This document shows, piece by piece, positions 25,118-38,046 of a stretch of DNA of 64,000 bases. Source of the stretch: Camelus bactrianus (lineage: Eukaryota; Chordata; Mammalia; Artiodactyla; Camelidae); assembly GCF_048773025.1 (NCBI RefSeq), contig NC_133541.1, positions 157,634,201-157,698,200 of the forward strand, written 5' to 3'. The translations under genes were made by a program, and so were the position numbers. Each line of letters starts with the position of its first letter. The first letter of the stretch is position 1. A model generated the notes under the pieces. It was not told the DNA's origin, did not search any database, and was given only the letters and a program-made list of their open reading frames with translations.

Positions 25118-27853
25118 AAGTTTCTTTTCAGTAGCAAACTCCACTTCATACATATATATGGGGAGGTTCTAGCTCCAACTCGGTTTTACAGTGAAAACTG
25201 CAGGAACTTCAAACCGGCACTAGGAAACAGAATGAGAAAGCAGAGAAAAAGTGTCTCCTGCAACCCGTTCCCTTGATGCTAGATGAACGAACGTCTCTGT
25301 ACACGCTCAGTTCTGAGAGATAATTGTGTGTGAAAGCCGTCCTTCACCTAGCTTGTTGGGAACACAAAGTTTCTTTTCAGTTGCAAACTCCATTCCATAC
25401 ATTTATATTGGAGGTACTAGCTCCAACTCGGTTTTACAGTGAAAACTGCAGGAACTTCAAACCGGCACTAGGAAACAGACTGAGATAGCAGAGAAAAAGT
25501 GTCTCCTGCAACCCGTTCCCTTGGTGCTAGATGAACGAACGTCTCTCCACTTGCTCAGTTCTGAGAGATAATTGTGTGTGAAAGCCGTCCTTCACCTAGC
25601 TTGTTGGGAACACAAAGTTTCTTTTCAGTAGCAAACTCCACTTCATACATATATATGGGGAGGTACTAGCTCCAACTCGGTTTTACAGTGAAAACTGCAG
25701 GAACTTCAAACCGGCACTAGGAAACAGAATGAGAAAGCAGAGAAAAAGTGTCTCCTGCAACCCGTTCCCTTGGTGCTAGATGAATGAACGTCTCTGTACA
25801 CGCTCAGTTCTGAGAGATAATTGTGTGTGAAAGCCGTCCTTCTCCTAGCTTGTTGGGAACACAAAGTTTCTTTTCAGTAGCAAACTCCACTTCATACATA
25901 TATATGGGGAGGTACTAGCTCCAACTCGGTTTTACAGTGAAAACTGCAGGAACTTCAAACCGGCACTAGGAAACAGACTGAGAAAGCAGAGAAAAAGTGT
26001 CTCCTGCAACCCGTTCCCTTGGTGCTTGATGAACGAACGTCTCTCCAATTGCTCAGTTCTGAGAGATAATTGTGTGTGAAAGCCGTCCTTTACCTAGTTT
26101 GTTGGGAACACAAAGTTTCTTTTTAATAGCAACCTCCACTCCATACATATATATGGGGAGGTACTAGCTCCAACTCGGTTTTACAGTGAATACTGCAGGA
26201 ACTTCAAACCGGCACTAGGAAACAGACTGAGAAAGCAGAGAAAAAGTGTCTCCTGCAACCCGTTCCCTTGGTGCTAGATGAATGAACGTCTCTGTACACG
26301 CTCAGTTCTGAGAGATAATTGTGTGTGAAAGCCGTCCTTCACCTAGCTTGTTGGGAACACAAAGTTTCTTTTCAGTTGCAAACTCCATTCCATACATTTA
26401 TATTGGAGGTACTAGCTCCAACTCGGTTTTACAGTGAAAACTGCAGGAACTTCAAATAGGCACAAGGAAACAGACTGGGAAACCAGAGTAAAAGTTTCCC
26501 CTGCAACCCGTTCCCTTGGTGCTACATGAACGAACGTCTCTGTACATGCTCAGTTCTGAGAGATAAGTGTGTGTGAAAGCCGTCCTTCACCTAGGTAGTT
26601 GGGAACACAAAGTATCTTTTCAGTTCCAAACTCCACTCCATGCATATATATGGGGAGTTACTAGCTCCAACTCGGTTTTACAGTGAAAACTTCAGGAACT
26701 TCAAACCGGCACTAGGAAACAGACTGAGATAGCAGAGAAAAAGTGTCTCCTGCAACCCATTCCCTTGGTGCTAGATGAACGAACGTCTCTCCACTTGCTC
26801 AGTTCTGAGAGATAATTGTGTGTGAAAGCCGTCCTTCACCTAGCTTCTTGGGAACACAAAGTTTCTTTTCAGTAGCAAACTCCACTTCATACATATATAT
26901 GGGGAGGTACTAGCTCCAACTCGGTTTTACAGTGAAAACTGCAGGAACTTCAAACCGGCACTAGGAAACAGACTGAGAAAGCAGAGAAAAAGTGTCTCCT
27001 GCAACCCGTTCCCTTGGTGCTAGATGAACGAACGTCTCTGTACACGCTCAGTTCTGAGAGATAATTGTGTGTGAAAGCCGTCCTTCACTTAGCTTGTTGG
27101 GAACACAAAGTTTCTTTTCAGTTGCAAACTCCATTCCTTACATATATATGGGGAGGTACTAGCTCCAACTCGGTTTTACAGTGAAAACTGCAGGAACTTC
27201 AAACCGGCACTAGGAAACAGACTGAGAAAGCAGAGAAAAAGTGTCTCCTGCAACCCGTTCCCTTGGTGCTAGATGAACGAACGTCTCTGTACACGCTCAG
27301 TTCTGAGAGATAATTGTGTGTGAAAGCCGTCCTTCACCTAGCTTGTTGGGAACACAAAGTTTCTTTTCAGTAGCAAACTCCACTTCATACATATATATGG
27401 GGAGGTTCTAGCTCCAACTCGGTTTTACAGTGAAAACTGCAGGAACTTCAAACCGGCACTAGGAAACAGACTGAGAAAGCAGAGAAAAAGTGTCTACTGC
27501 AACCAGTTCCCTTGGTGCTAGATGAACGAACGTCTCTGTACACGTTCAGTTCTGAGAGATAATTGTGTGTGAAAGCCGTCCTTCACCTAGCTTGTTGGGA
27601 ACACAAAGTTTCTTTTCAGTTGCAAACTCCATTCCATACATTTATATTGGAGGTATTAGCTCCAACTCGGTTTTACAGTGAAAACTGCAGGAACTTCAAA
27701 TAGGCACTAGGAAACAGACTGGGAAACCAGAGTAAAAGTTTCTCCTGCAACCCGTTCCCTTGGTGCTAGATGAACGAACGTCTCTCCACTTGCTCAGTTC
27801 TGAGAGATAATTGTGTGTGAAAGCCGTCCTTCACCTAGCTTGTTGGGAACACA
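25118..27853. repeat. Full-length 11-mer with slot 10/1 hybrid, last of phase Ia
   Basis: This 2,736 bp unit has starts 25118, 25367, 25615, 25864, 26113, 26362, 26610, 26859, 27108, 27357 and 27606. It holds the last type C monomer of the window (26,113-26,361). Private marks are CTTCTCCTAGC in slot 3 and CAACCCATTCC in slot 7. Confidence 0.88.
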
Positions 27854-29345
27854 AAGTTTCTTTTCAGTAGCAAACTCCACTTCATACATATATATGGGGA
27901 CGTACTAGCTCCAACTCGGTTTTACAGTGAAAACTGCAGGAACTTCAAACCGGCACTAGGAAACAGAATGAGAAAGCAGAGAAAAAGTGTCTCCTGCAAC
28001 CCGTTCCCTTGGTGCTAGATGAACGAACGTCTCTGTACACGCTCAGTTCTGAGAGATAAGTGTGTGTGAAAGCCGTCCTTCACCTAGCTTGTTGGGAACA
28101 CAAAGTTTCTTTTCAGTTGCAAACTCCATTCCATTCATATATATGGGGAGGTACTAGCTCCAACTCGGTTTTACAGTGAAAACTGCAGGAACTTCAAACC
28201 GGCACTAGGAAACAGACTGAGAAAGCAGAGAAAAAGTGTCTCCTGCAACCCGTTCCCTTGGTGCTAGATGAACGAACGTCTCTGTACACGCTCAGTTCTG
28301 AGAGATAATTTTGTGTGAAAGCCGTCCTTCACCTAGCTTGTTGGGAACACAAAGTTTCTTTTCAGTTGCAAACTCCATTCCATACATTTATATTGGAGGT
28401 ACTAGCTCCAACTCGGTTTTACAGTGAAAACTGCAGGAACTTCAAACCGGCACTAGGAAACAGACTGAGATAGCAGAGAAAAAGTGTCTCCTGCAACCCG
28501 TTCCCTTGGTGCTAGATGAACGAACGTCTCTGTACACGCTCAGTTCTGAGAGATAATTGTGTGTGAAAGCCGTCCTTCACTTAGCTTGTTGGGAACACAA
28601 AGTTTCTTTTCAGTTGCAAACTCCATTCCTTACATATATATGGGGAGGTACTAGCTCCAACTCGGTTTTACAGTGAAAACTGCAGGAACTTCAAACCGGC
28701 ACTAGGAAACAGACTGAGAAAGCAGAGAAAAAGTGTCTCCTGCAACCCGTTCCCTTGGTGCTAGATGAACGAACGTCTCTGTACACGCTCAGTTCTGAGA
28801 GATAATTGTGTGTGAAAGCCGTCCTTCACCTAGCTTGTTGGGAACACAAAGTTTCTTTTCAGTAGCAAACTCCACTTCATACATATATATGGGGAGGTTC
28901 TAGCTCCAACTCGGTTTTACAGTGAAAACTGCAGGAACTTCAAACCGGCACTAGGAAACAGACTGAGAAAGCAGAGAAAATGTGTCTACTGCAACCAGTT
29001 CCCTTGGTGCTAGATGAACGAACGTCTCTGTACACGTTCAGTTCTGAGAGATAATTGTGTGTGAAAGCCGTCCTTCACCTAGCTTGTTGGGAACACAAAG
29101 TTTCTTTTCAGTTGCAAACTCCATTCCATACATTTATATTGGAGGTATTAGCTCCAACTCGGTTTTACAGTGAAAACTGCAGGAACTTCAAATAGGCACT
29201 AGGAAACAGACTGGGAAACCAGAGTAAAAGTTTCTCCTGCAACCCGTTCCCTTGGTGCTAGATGAACGAACGTCTCTCCACTTGCTCAGTTCTGAGAGAT
29301 AATTGTGTGTGAAAGCCGTCCTTCACCTAGCTTCTTTGGAACACA
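27854..29345. repeat. 6-mer at the Ia to Ib transition (1, F, B, 9, 10, 11)
   Basis: Starts are 27854, 28103, 28352, 28600, 28849 and 29098. It contains the first type F monomer (28,103-28,351, CCATTCCATTCATAT) and the first GAAAATGTG slot 10. The slot 1 unit ends in GATAAGTG and the second B unit ends in CACTTAGC, which suggests that one B and one slot 8 were lost from the 8-mer of phase Ib. Confidence 0.85.
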
Positions 29346-30339
29346 AAGTTTCTTTTCAGTAGCAAACTCCACTTCATACATATATATGAGGAGGTACTAG
29401 CTCCAACTCGATTTTACAGTGAAAACTGCATGAACTTCAAACCGGCACTAGGAAACAGACTGAGAAAGCAGAGAAAAAGTGTCTCCTGCAACCCGTTCCC
29501 TTGGTGCTAGATGAACGAACGTCTCTGTACACGCTCAGTTCTGAGAGATAATTGTGTGTGAAAGCCGTCCTTCACTTAGCTTGTTGGGAACACAAAGTTT
29601 CTTTTCAGTTGCAAACTCCATTCCTTACATATATATGGGGAGGTACTAGCTCCAACTCGGTTTTACAGTGAAAACTGCAGGAACTTCAAACCGGCACTAG
29701 GAAACAGACTGAGAAAGCAGAGAAAAAGTGTCTCCTGCAACCCGTTCCCTTGGTGCTAGATGAACGAACGTCTCTGTACACGCTCAGTTCTGAGAGATAA
29801 TTGTGTGTGAAAGCCGTCCTTCACCTAGCTTGTTGGGAACACAAAGTTTCTTTTCAGTAGCAAACTCCACTTCATACATATATATGGGGAGGTTCTAGCT
29901 CCAACTCGGTTTTACAGTGAAAACTGCAGGAACTTCAAACCGGCACTAGGAAACAGACTGAGAAAGCAGAGAAAATGTGTCTACTGCAACCAGTTCCCTT
30001 GGTGCTAGATGAACGAACGTCTCTGTACACGTTCAGTTCTGAGAGATAATTGTGTGTGAAAGCCGTCCTTCACCTAGCTTGTTGGGAACACAAAGTTTCT
30101 TTTCAGTTGCAAACTCCATTCCATACATTTATATTGGAGGTATTAGCTCCAACTCGGTTTTACAGTGAAAACTGCAGGAACTTCAAATAGGCACTAGGAA
30201 ACAGACTGGGAAACCAGAGTAAAAGTTTCCCTGCAACCCGTTCCCTTGGTGCTAGATGAACGAACGTCTCTCCACTTGCTCAGTTCTGAGAGATAATTGT
30301 GTGTGAAAGCCGTCCTTCACCTAGCTTGTTGGGAACACA
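29346..30339. repeat. 4-mer, slots 8-11 with GCATGAAC mark
   Basis: This 994 bp segment starts at 29346, 29595, 29844 and 30093. The slot 8 unit has TGAGGAGG, CTCGATTTTAC and GCATGAAC, all shared with the unit at 33,075. Slot 11 has TTTCCCTGC and is one base short. Confidence 0.86.
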
Positions 30340-32080
30340 AAGTTTCTTTTCAGTAGCAAACTCCACTTCATACATATATATGGGGACGTACTAGCTCCAA
30401 CTCGGTTTTACAGTGAAAACTGCAGGAACTTCAAACCGGCACTAGGAAACAGAATGAGAAAGCAGAGAAAAAGTGTCTCCTGCAACCCGTTCCCTTGGTG
30501 CTAGATGAACGAACGTCTCTGTACACGCTCAGTTCTGAGAGATAATTGTGTGTGAAAGCCGTCCTTCACCTAGCTTGTTGGGAACACAAAGTTTCTTTTC
30601 AGTTGCAAACTCCATTCCATACATTTATATTGGAGGTACTAGCTCCAACTCGGTTTTACAGTGAAAACTGCAGGAACTTCAAATAGGCACAAGGAAACAG
30701 ACTGGGAAACCAGAGTAAAAGTTTCCCCTGCAACCCGTTCCCTTGGTGCTACATGAACGAACGTCTCTGTACATGCTCAGTTCTGAGAGATAAGTGTGTG
30801 TGAAAGCCGTCCTTCACCTAGGTAGTTGGGAACACAAAGTATCTTTTCAGTTCCAAACTCCACTCCATGCATATATATGGGGAGTTACTAGCTCCAACTC
30901 GGTTTTACAGTGAAAACTTCAGGAACTTCAAACCGGCACTAGGAAACAGACTGAGATAGCAGAGAAAAAGTGTCTCCTGCAACCCGTTCCCTTGGTGCTA
31001 GATGAACGAACGTCTCTCCACTTGCTCAGTTCTGAGAGATAATTGTGTGTGAAAGCCGTCCTTCACCTAGCTTCTTGGGAACACAAAGTTTCTTTTCAGT
31101 AGCAAACTCCACTTCATACATATATATGGGGAGGTACTAGCTCCAACTCGGTTTTACAGTGAAAACTGCAGGAACTTCAAACCGGCACTAGGAAACAGAC
31201 TGAGAAAGCAGAGAAAAAGTGTCTCCTGCAACCCGTTCCCTTGGTGCTAGATGAACGAACGTCTCTGTACACGCTCAGTTCTGAGAGATAATTGTGTGTG
31301 AAAGCCGTCCTTCACTTAGCTTGTTGGGAACACAAAGTTTCTTTTCAGTTGCAAACTCCATTCCTTACATATATATGGGGAGGTACTAGCTCCAACTCGG
31401 TTTTACAGTGAAAACTGCAGGAACTTCAAACCGGCACTAGGAAACAGACTGAGAAAGCAGAGAAAAAGTGTCTCCTGCAACCCGTTCCCTTGGTGCTAGA
31501 TGAACGAACGTCTCTGTACACGCTCAGTTCTGAGAGATAATTGTGTGTGAAAGCCGTCCTTCACCTAGCTTGTTGGGAACACAAAGTTTCTTTTCAGTAG
31601 CAAACTCCACTTCATACATATATATGGGGAGGTTCTAGCTCCAACTCGGTTTTACAGTGAAAACTGCAGGAACTTCAAACCGGCACTAGGAAACAGACTG
31701 AGAAAGCAGAGAAAAAGTGTCTACTGCAACCAGTTCCCTTGGTGCTAGATGAACGAACGTCTCTGTACACGTTCAGTTCTGAGAGATAATTGTGTGTGAA
31801 AGCCGTCCTTCACCTAGCTTGTTGGGAACACAAAGTTTCTTTTCAGTTGCAAACTCCATTCCATACATTTATATTGGAGGTATTAGCTCCAACTCGGTTT
31901 TACAGTGAAAACTGCAGGAACTTCAAATAGGCACTAGGAAACAGACTGGGAAACCAGAGTAAAAGTTTCTCCTGCAACCCGTTCCCTTGGTGCTAGATGA
32001 ACGAACGTCTCTCCACTTGCTCAGTTCTGAGAGATAATTGTGTGTGAAAGCCGTCCTTCACCTAGCTTGTTGGGAACACA
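30340..32080. repeat. 7-mer, slots 1, 6-11
   Basis: This 1,741 bp segment starts at 30340, 30589, 30837, 31086, 31335, 31584 and 31833. It holds the last slot 6 and the last type D (slot 7) monomers, and its slot 8 and slot 10 lack the GCATGAAC and GAAAATG marks. It is a piece of phase Ia organisation lying within phase Ib. Confidence 0.86.
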
Positions 32081-34069
32081 AAGTTTCTTTTCAGTAGCAA
32101 ACTCCACTTCATACATATATATGGGGACGTACTAGCTCCAACTCGGTTTTACAGTGAAAACTGCAGGAACTTCAAACCGGCACTAGGAAACAGAATGAGA
32201 AAGCAGAGAAAAAGTGTCTCCTGCAACCCGTTCCCTTGGTGCTAGATGAACGAACGTCTCTGTACACGCTCAGTTCTGAGAGATAATTGTGTGTGAAAGC
32301 CGTCCTTCACCTAGCTTGTTGGGAACACAAAGTTTCTTTTCAGTTGCAAACTCCATTCCATACATTTATATTGGAGGAACTAGCTCCAACTCGGTTTTAC
32401 AGTGAAAACTGCAGGAACTTCAAACCGGCACTAGGAAACAGACTGAGATAGCAGAGAAAAAGTGTCTCCTGCAACCCGTTCCCTTGGTGCTAGATGAACG
32501 AACGTCTCTGTACACGCTCAGTTCTGAGAGATAAGTGTGTGTGAAAGCCGTCCTTCACCTAGCTTGTTGGGAACACAAAGTTTCTTTTCAGTTGCAAACT
32601 CCATTCCATTCATATATATGGGGAGGTACTAGCTCCAACTCGGTTTTACAGTGAAAACTGCAGGAACTTCAAACCGGCACTAGGAAACAGACTGAGAAAG
32701 CAGAGAAAAAGTGTCTCCTGCAACCCGTTCCCTTGGTGCTAGATGAACGAACGTCTCTGTACACGCTCAGTTCTGAGAGATAATTTTGTGTGAAAGCCGT
32801 CCTTCACCTAGCTTGTTGGGAACACAAAGTTTCTTTTCAGTTGCAAACTCCATTCCATACATTTATATTGGAGGTACTAGCTCCAACTCGGTTTTACAGT
32901 GAAAACTGCAGGAACTTCAAACCGGCACTAGGAAACAGACTGAGATAGCAGAGAAAAAGTGTCTCCTGCAACCCGTTCCCTTGGTGCTAGATGAACGAAC
33001 GTCTCTCCACTTGCTCAGTTCTGAGAGATAATTGTGTGTGAAAGCCGTCCTTCACCTAGCTTCTTGGGAACACAAAGTTTCTTTTCAGTAGCAAACTCCA
33101 CTTCATACATATATATGAGGAGGTACTAGCTCCAACTCGATTTTACAGTGAAAACTGCATGAACTTCAAACCGGCACTAGGAAACAGACTGAGAAAGCAG
33201 AGAAAAAGTGTCTCCTGCAACCCGTTCCCTTGGTGCTAGATGAACGAACGTCTCTGTACACGCTCAGTTCTGAGAGATAATTGTGTGTGAAAGCCGTCCT
33301 TCACTTAGCTTGTTGGGAACACAAAGTTTCTTTTCAGTTGCAAACTCCATTCCTTACATATATATGGGGAGGTACTAGCTCCAACTCGGTTTTACAGTGA
33401 AAACTGCAGGAACTTCAAACCGGCACTAGGAAACAGACTGAGAAAGCAGAGAAAAAGTGTCTCCTGCAACCCGTTCCCTTGGTGCTAGATGAACGAACGT
33501 CTCTGTACACGCTCAGTTCTGAGAGATAATTGTGTGTGAAAGCCGTCCTTCACCTAGCTTGTTGGGAACACAAAGTTTCTTTTCAGTAGCAAACTCCACT
33601 TCATACATATATATGGGGAGGTTCTAGCTCCAACTCGGTTTTACAGTGAAAACTGCAGGAACTTCAAACCGGCACTAGGAAACAGACTGAGAAAGCAGAG
33701 AAAATGTGTCTACTGCAACCAGTTCCCTTGGTGCTAGATGAACGAACGTCTCTGTACACGTTCAGTTCTGAGAGATAATTGTGTGTGAAAGCCGTCCTTC
33801 ACCTAGCTTGTTGGGAACACAAAGTTTCTTTTCAGTTGCAAACTCCATTCCATACATTTATATTGGAGGTATTAGCTCCAACTCGGTTTTACAGTGAAAA
33901 CTGCAGGAACTTCAAATAGGCACTAGGAAACAGACTGGGAAACCAGAGTAAAAGTTTCTCCTGCAACCCGTTCCCTTGGTGCTAGATGAACGAACGTCTC
34001 TCCACTTGCTCAGTTCTGAGAGATAATTGTGTGTGAAAGCCGTCCTTCACCTAGCTTGTTGGGAACACA
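32081..34069. repeat. 8-mer HOR of phase Ib, copy 1 (1,989 bp)
   Basis: The order is slot 1, B, F, B, slot 8, 9, 10, 11, with starts 32081, 32330, 32578, 32827, 33075, 33324, 33573 and 33822. The first B has GTACACGCTC and GATAAGTG. F ends in GATAATTTTG. The second B ends in CTTCTTGGG. Slot 10 has GAAAATGTG. Confidence 0.9.
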
Positions 34070-35063
34070 AAGTTTCTTTTCAGTAGCAAACTCCACTTCA
34101 TACATATATATGGGGACGTACTAGCTCCAACTCGGTTTTACAGTGAAAACTGCAGGAACTTCAAACCGGCACTAGGAAACAGAATGAGAAAGCAGAGAAA
34201 AAGTGTCTCCTGCAACCCGTTCCCTTGGTGCTAGATGAACGAACGTCTCTGTACACGCTCAGTTCTGAGAGATAATTGTGTGTGAAAGCCGTCCTTCACC
34301 TAGCTTGTTGGGAACACAAAGTTTCTTTTCAGTTGCAAACTCCATTCCATACATTTATATTGGAGGTACTAGCTCCAACTCGGTTTTACAGTGAAAACTG
34401 CAGGAACTTCAAACCGGCACTAGGAAACAGACTGAGATAGCAGAGAAATAGTGTCTCCTGCAACCCGTTCCCTTGGTGCTAGATGAACGAACGTCTCTGT
34501 ACACGCTCAGTTCTGAGAGATAATTGTGTGTGAAAGCCGTCCTTCACCTAGCTTGTTGGGAACACAAAGTTTCTTTTCAGTAGCAAACTCCACTTCATAC
34601 ATATATATGGGGAGGTTCTAGCTCCAACTCGGTTTTACAGTGAAAACTGCAGGAACTTCAAACCGGCACTAGGAAACAGACTGAGAAAGCAGAGAAAAAG
34701 TGTCTCCTGCAACCCGTTCCCTTGGTGCTAGATGAACGAACGTCTCTGTACACGTTCAGTTCTGAGAGATAATTGTGTGTGAAAGCCGTCCTTCACCTAG
34801 CTTGTTGGGAACACAAAGTTTCTTTTCAGTTGCAAACTCCATTCCATATATTTATATTGGAGGTATTAGCTCCAACTCGGTTTTACAGTGAAAACTGCAG
34901 GAACTTCAAATAGGCACTAGGAAACAGACTGGGAAACCAGAGTAAAAGTTTCTCCTGCAACCCGTTCCCTTGGTGCTAGATGAACGAACGTCTCTCCACT
35001 TGCTCAGTTCTGAGAGATAATTGTGTGTGAAAGCCGTCCTTCACCTAGCTTGTTGGGAACACA
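34070..35063. repeat. 4-mer derivative (slot 1, B, 10, 11)
   Basis: This 994 bp segment starts at 34070, 34319, 34567 and 34816. The B unit has a private AGAAATAGTG. The slot 10 unit has lost the CTACTGCAACCAG mark while keeping GGTTCTAG and GTACACGTTC at its ends, the pattern of a short conversion tract within one monomer. Confidence 0.84.
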
Positions 35064-37052
35064 AAGTTTCTTTTCAGTAGCAAACTCCACTTCATACATA
35101 TATATGGGGACGTACTAGCTCCAACTCGGTTTTACAGTGAAAACTGCAGGAACTTCAAACCGGCACTAGGAAACAGAATGAGAAAGCAGAGAAAAAGTGT
35201 CTCCTGCAACCCGTTCCCTTGGTGCTAGATGAACGAACGTCTCTGTACACGCTCAGTTCTGAGAGATAATTGTGTGTGAAAGCCGTCCTTCACCTAGCTT
35301 GTTGGGAACACAAAGTTTCTTTTCAGTTGCAAACTCCATTCCATACATTTATATTGGAGGAACTAGCTCCAACTCGGTTTTACAGTGAAAACTGCAGGAA
35401 CTTCAAACCGGCACTAGGAAACAGACTGAGATAGCAGAGAAAAAGTGTCTCCTGCAACCCGTTCCCTTGGTGCTAGATGAACGAACGTCTCTGTACACGC
35501 TCAGTTCTGAGAGATAAGTGTGTGTGAAAGCCGTCCTTCACCTAGCTTGTTGGGAACACAAAGTTTCTTTTCAGTTGCAAACTCCATTCCATTCATATAT
35601 ATGGGGAGGTACTAGCTCCAACTCGGTTTTACAGTGAAAACTGCAGGAACTTCAAACCGGCACTAGGAAACAGAATGAGAAAGCAGAGAAAAAGTGTCTC
35701 CTGCAACCCGTTCCCTTGGTGCTAGATGAACGAACGTCTCTGTACACGCTCAGTTCTGAGAGATAATTTTGTGTGAAAGCCGTCCTTCACCTAGCTTGTT
35801 GGGAACACAAAGTTTCTTTTCAGTTGCAAACTCCATTCCATACATTTATATTGGAGTTACTAGCTCCAACTCGGTTTTACAGTGAAAACTGCAGGAACTT
35901 CAAACCGGCACTAGGAAACAGACTGAGATAGCAGAGAAAAAGTGTCTCCTGCAACCCGTTCCCTTGGTGCTAGATGAACGAACGTCTCTCCACTTGCTCA
36001 GTTCTGAGAGATAATTGTGTGTGAAAGCCGTCCTTCACCTAGCTTCTTGGGAACACAAAGTTTCTTTTCAGTAGCAAACTCCACTTCATACATATATATG
36101 GGGAGGTACTAGCTCCAACTCGGTTTTACAGTGAAAACTGCATGAACTTCAAACCGGCACTAGGAAACAGACTGAGAAAGCAGAGAAAAAGTGTCTCCTG
36201 CAACCCGTTCCCTTGGTGCTAGATGAACGAACGTCTCTGTACACGCTCAGTTCTGAGAGATAATTGTGTGTGAAAGCCGTCCTTCACTTAGCTTGTTGGG
36301 AACACAAAGTTTCTTTTCAGTTGCAAACTCCATTCCTTACATATATATGGGGAGGTACTAGCTCCAACTCGGTTTTACAGTGAAAACTGCAGGAACTTCA
36401 AACCGGCACTAGGAAACAGACTGAGAAAGCAGAGAAAAAGTGTCTCCTGCAACCCGTTCCCTTGGTGCTAGATGAACGAACGTCTCTGTACACGCTCAGT
36501 TCTGAGAGATAATTGTGTGTGAAAGCCGTCCTTCACCTAGCTTGTTGGGAACACAAAGTTTCTTTTCAGTAGCAAACTCCACTTCATACATATATATGGG
36601 GAGGTTCTAGCTCCAACTCGGTTTTACAGTGAAAACTGCAGGAACTTCAAACCGGCACTAGGAAACAGACTGAGAAAGCAGAGAAAATGTGTCTACTGCA
36701 ACCAGTTCCCTTGGTGCTAGATGAACGAACGTCTCTGTACACGTTCAGTTCTGAGAGATAATTGTGTGTGAAAGCCGTCCTTCACCTAGCTTGTTGGGAA
36801 CACAAAGTTTCTTTTCAGTTGCAAACTCCATTCCATACATTTATATTGGAGGTATTAGCTCCAACTCGGTTTTACAGTGAAAACTGCAGGAACTTCAAAT
36901 AGGCACTAGGAAACAGACTGGGAAACCAGAATAAAAGTTTCTCCTGCAACCCGTTCCCTTGGTGCTAGATGAACGAACGTCTCTCCACTTGCTCAGTTCT
37001 GAGAGATAATTGTGTGTGAAAGCCGTCCTTCACCTAGCTTGTTGGGAACACA
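35064..37052. repeat. 8-mer HOR of phase Ib, copy 2 (1,989 bp)
   Basis: The order and length match 32,081-34,069, with starts 35064, 35313, 35561, 35810, 36058, 36307, 36556 and 36805. The slot 8 copy keeps GCATGAAC but not GAGGAGG or CTCGATTTT. Slot 11 has CCAGAATAAAAG, which is seen again only at 55,073. Confidence 0.9.
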
Positions 37053-38046
37053 AAGTTTCTTTTCAGTAGCAAACTCCACTTCATACATATATATGGGGAC
37101 GTACTAGCTCCAACTCGGTTTTACAGTGAAAACTGCAGGAACTTCAAACCGGCACTAGGAAACAGAATGAGAAAGCAGAGAAAAAGTGTCTCCTGCAACC
37201 CGTTCCCTTGGTGCTAGATGAACGAACGTCTCTGTACACGCTCAGTTCTGAGAGATAATTGTGTGTGAAAGCCGTCCTTCACCTAGCTTGTTGGGAACAC
37301 AAAGTTTCTTTTCAGTTGCAAACTCCATTCCATACATTTATATTGGAGGTACTAGCTCCAACTCGGTTTTACAGTGAAAACTGCAGGAACTTCAAACCGG
37401 CACTAGGAAACAGACTGAGATAGCAGAGAAAAAGTGTCTCCTGCAACCCGTTCCCTTGGTGCTAGATGAACGAACGTCTCTGTACACGCTCAGTTCTGAG
37501 AGATAAGTGTGTGTGAAAGCCGTCCTTCACCTAGCTTGTTGGGAACACAAAGTTTCTTTTCAGTTGCAAACTCCATTCCATTCATATATATGGGGAGGTA
37601 CTAGCTCCAACTCGGTTTTACAGTGAAAACTGCAGGAACTTCAAACCGGCACTAGGAAACAGACTGAGAAAGCAGAGAAAAAGTGTCTCCTGCAACCCGT
37701 TCCCTTGGTGCTAGATGAACGAACGTCTCTGTACACGCTCAGTTCTGAGAGATAATTGTGTGTGAAAGCCGTCCTTCAACTAGCTTGTTGGGAACACAAA
37801 GTTTCTTTTCAGTTGCAAACTCCATTCCATACATTTATATTGGAGGTACTAGCTCCAACTCGGTTTTACAGTGAAAACTGCAGGAACTTCAAATAGGCAC
37901 TAGGAAACAGACTGGGAAACCAGAGTAAAAGTTTCTCCTGCAACCCGTTCCCTTGGTGCTAGATGAACGAACGTCTCTGTACATGCTCAGTTCTGAGAGA
38001 TAAGTGTGTGTGAAAGCCGTCCTTCACCTAGCTATTTGGGAAAACA
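37053..38046. repeat. 4-mer at the Ib to II junction (slot 1, B, F, B)
   Basis: Starts are 37053, 37302, 37550 and 37799. It begins like the 8-mer, but after F (which ends TTCAACTAGC) the second B is of the phase II kind (AAATAGGCACTAGG, GTACATGCTC, TAGCTATTTGGG) and leads into D' instead of slot 8. This is the organisational boundary between phases. Confidence 0.86.

Larger units (their letters stand above)
1..27853. repeat. Array phase Ia: 11-monomer higher-order repeat domain
   Basis: In this 112-monomer stretch the units follow the slot order 1-11 (types A B A A C B D A E A B), with internal deletions, duplications and hybrids. Type C monomers (TTTTTAATAGCAACC, GTGAATACTGC) are found only here, the last ending at 26,361. 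Type F and D' monomers are absent. The full 2,735 bp unit occurs at 1-2,735 and 6,470-9,204. A full-length variant of 2,736 bp with a hybrid first monomer occurs at 15,171-17,906 and 25,118-27,853. Confidence 0.92.
27854..38046. repeat. Array phase Ib: transitional domain with an 8-monomer HOR
   Basis: These 41 monomers keep slots 8, 9, 10, 11 and 1 of the 11-mer but lack slots 3-5. They gain type F (CCATTCCATTCATATATATG) flanked by type B units ending in GTACACGCTC. The regular unit is slot 1, B, F, B, slot 8, slot 9, slot 10, slot 11 (1,989 bp), complete at 32,081-34,069 and 35,064-37,052. One slot-6/slot-7 pair survives at 30,589-31,085, the last type D monomer of the window. The domain is intermediate between Ia and II. 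Confidence 0.88.
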
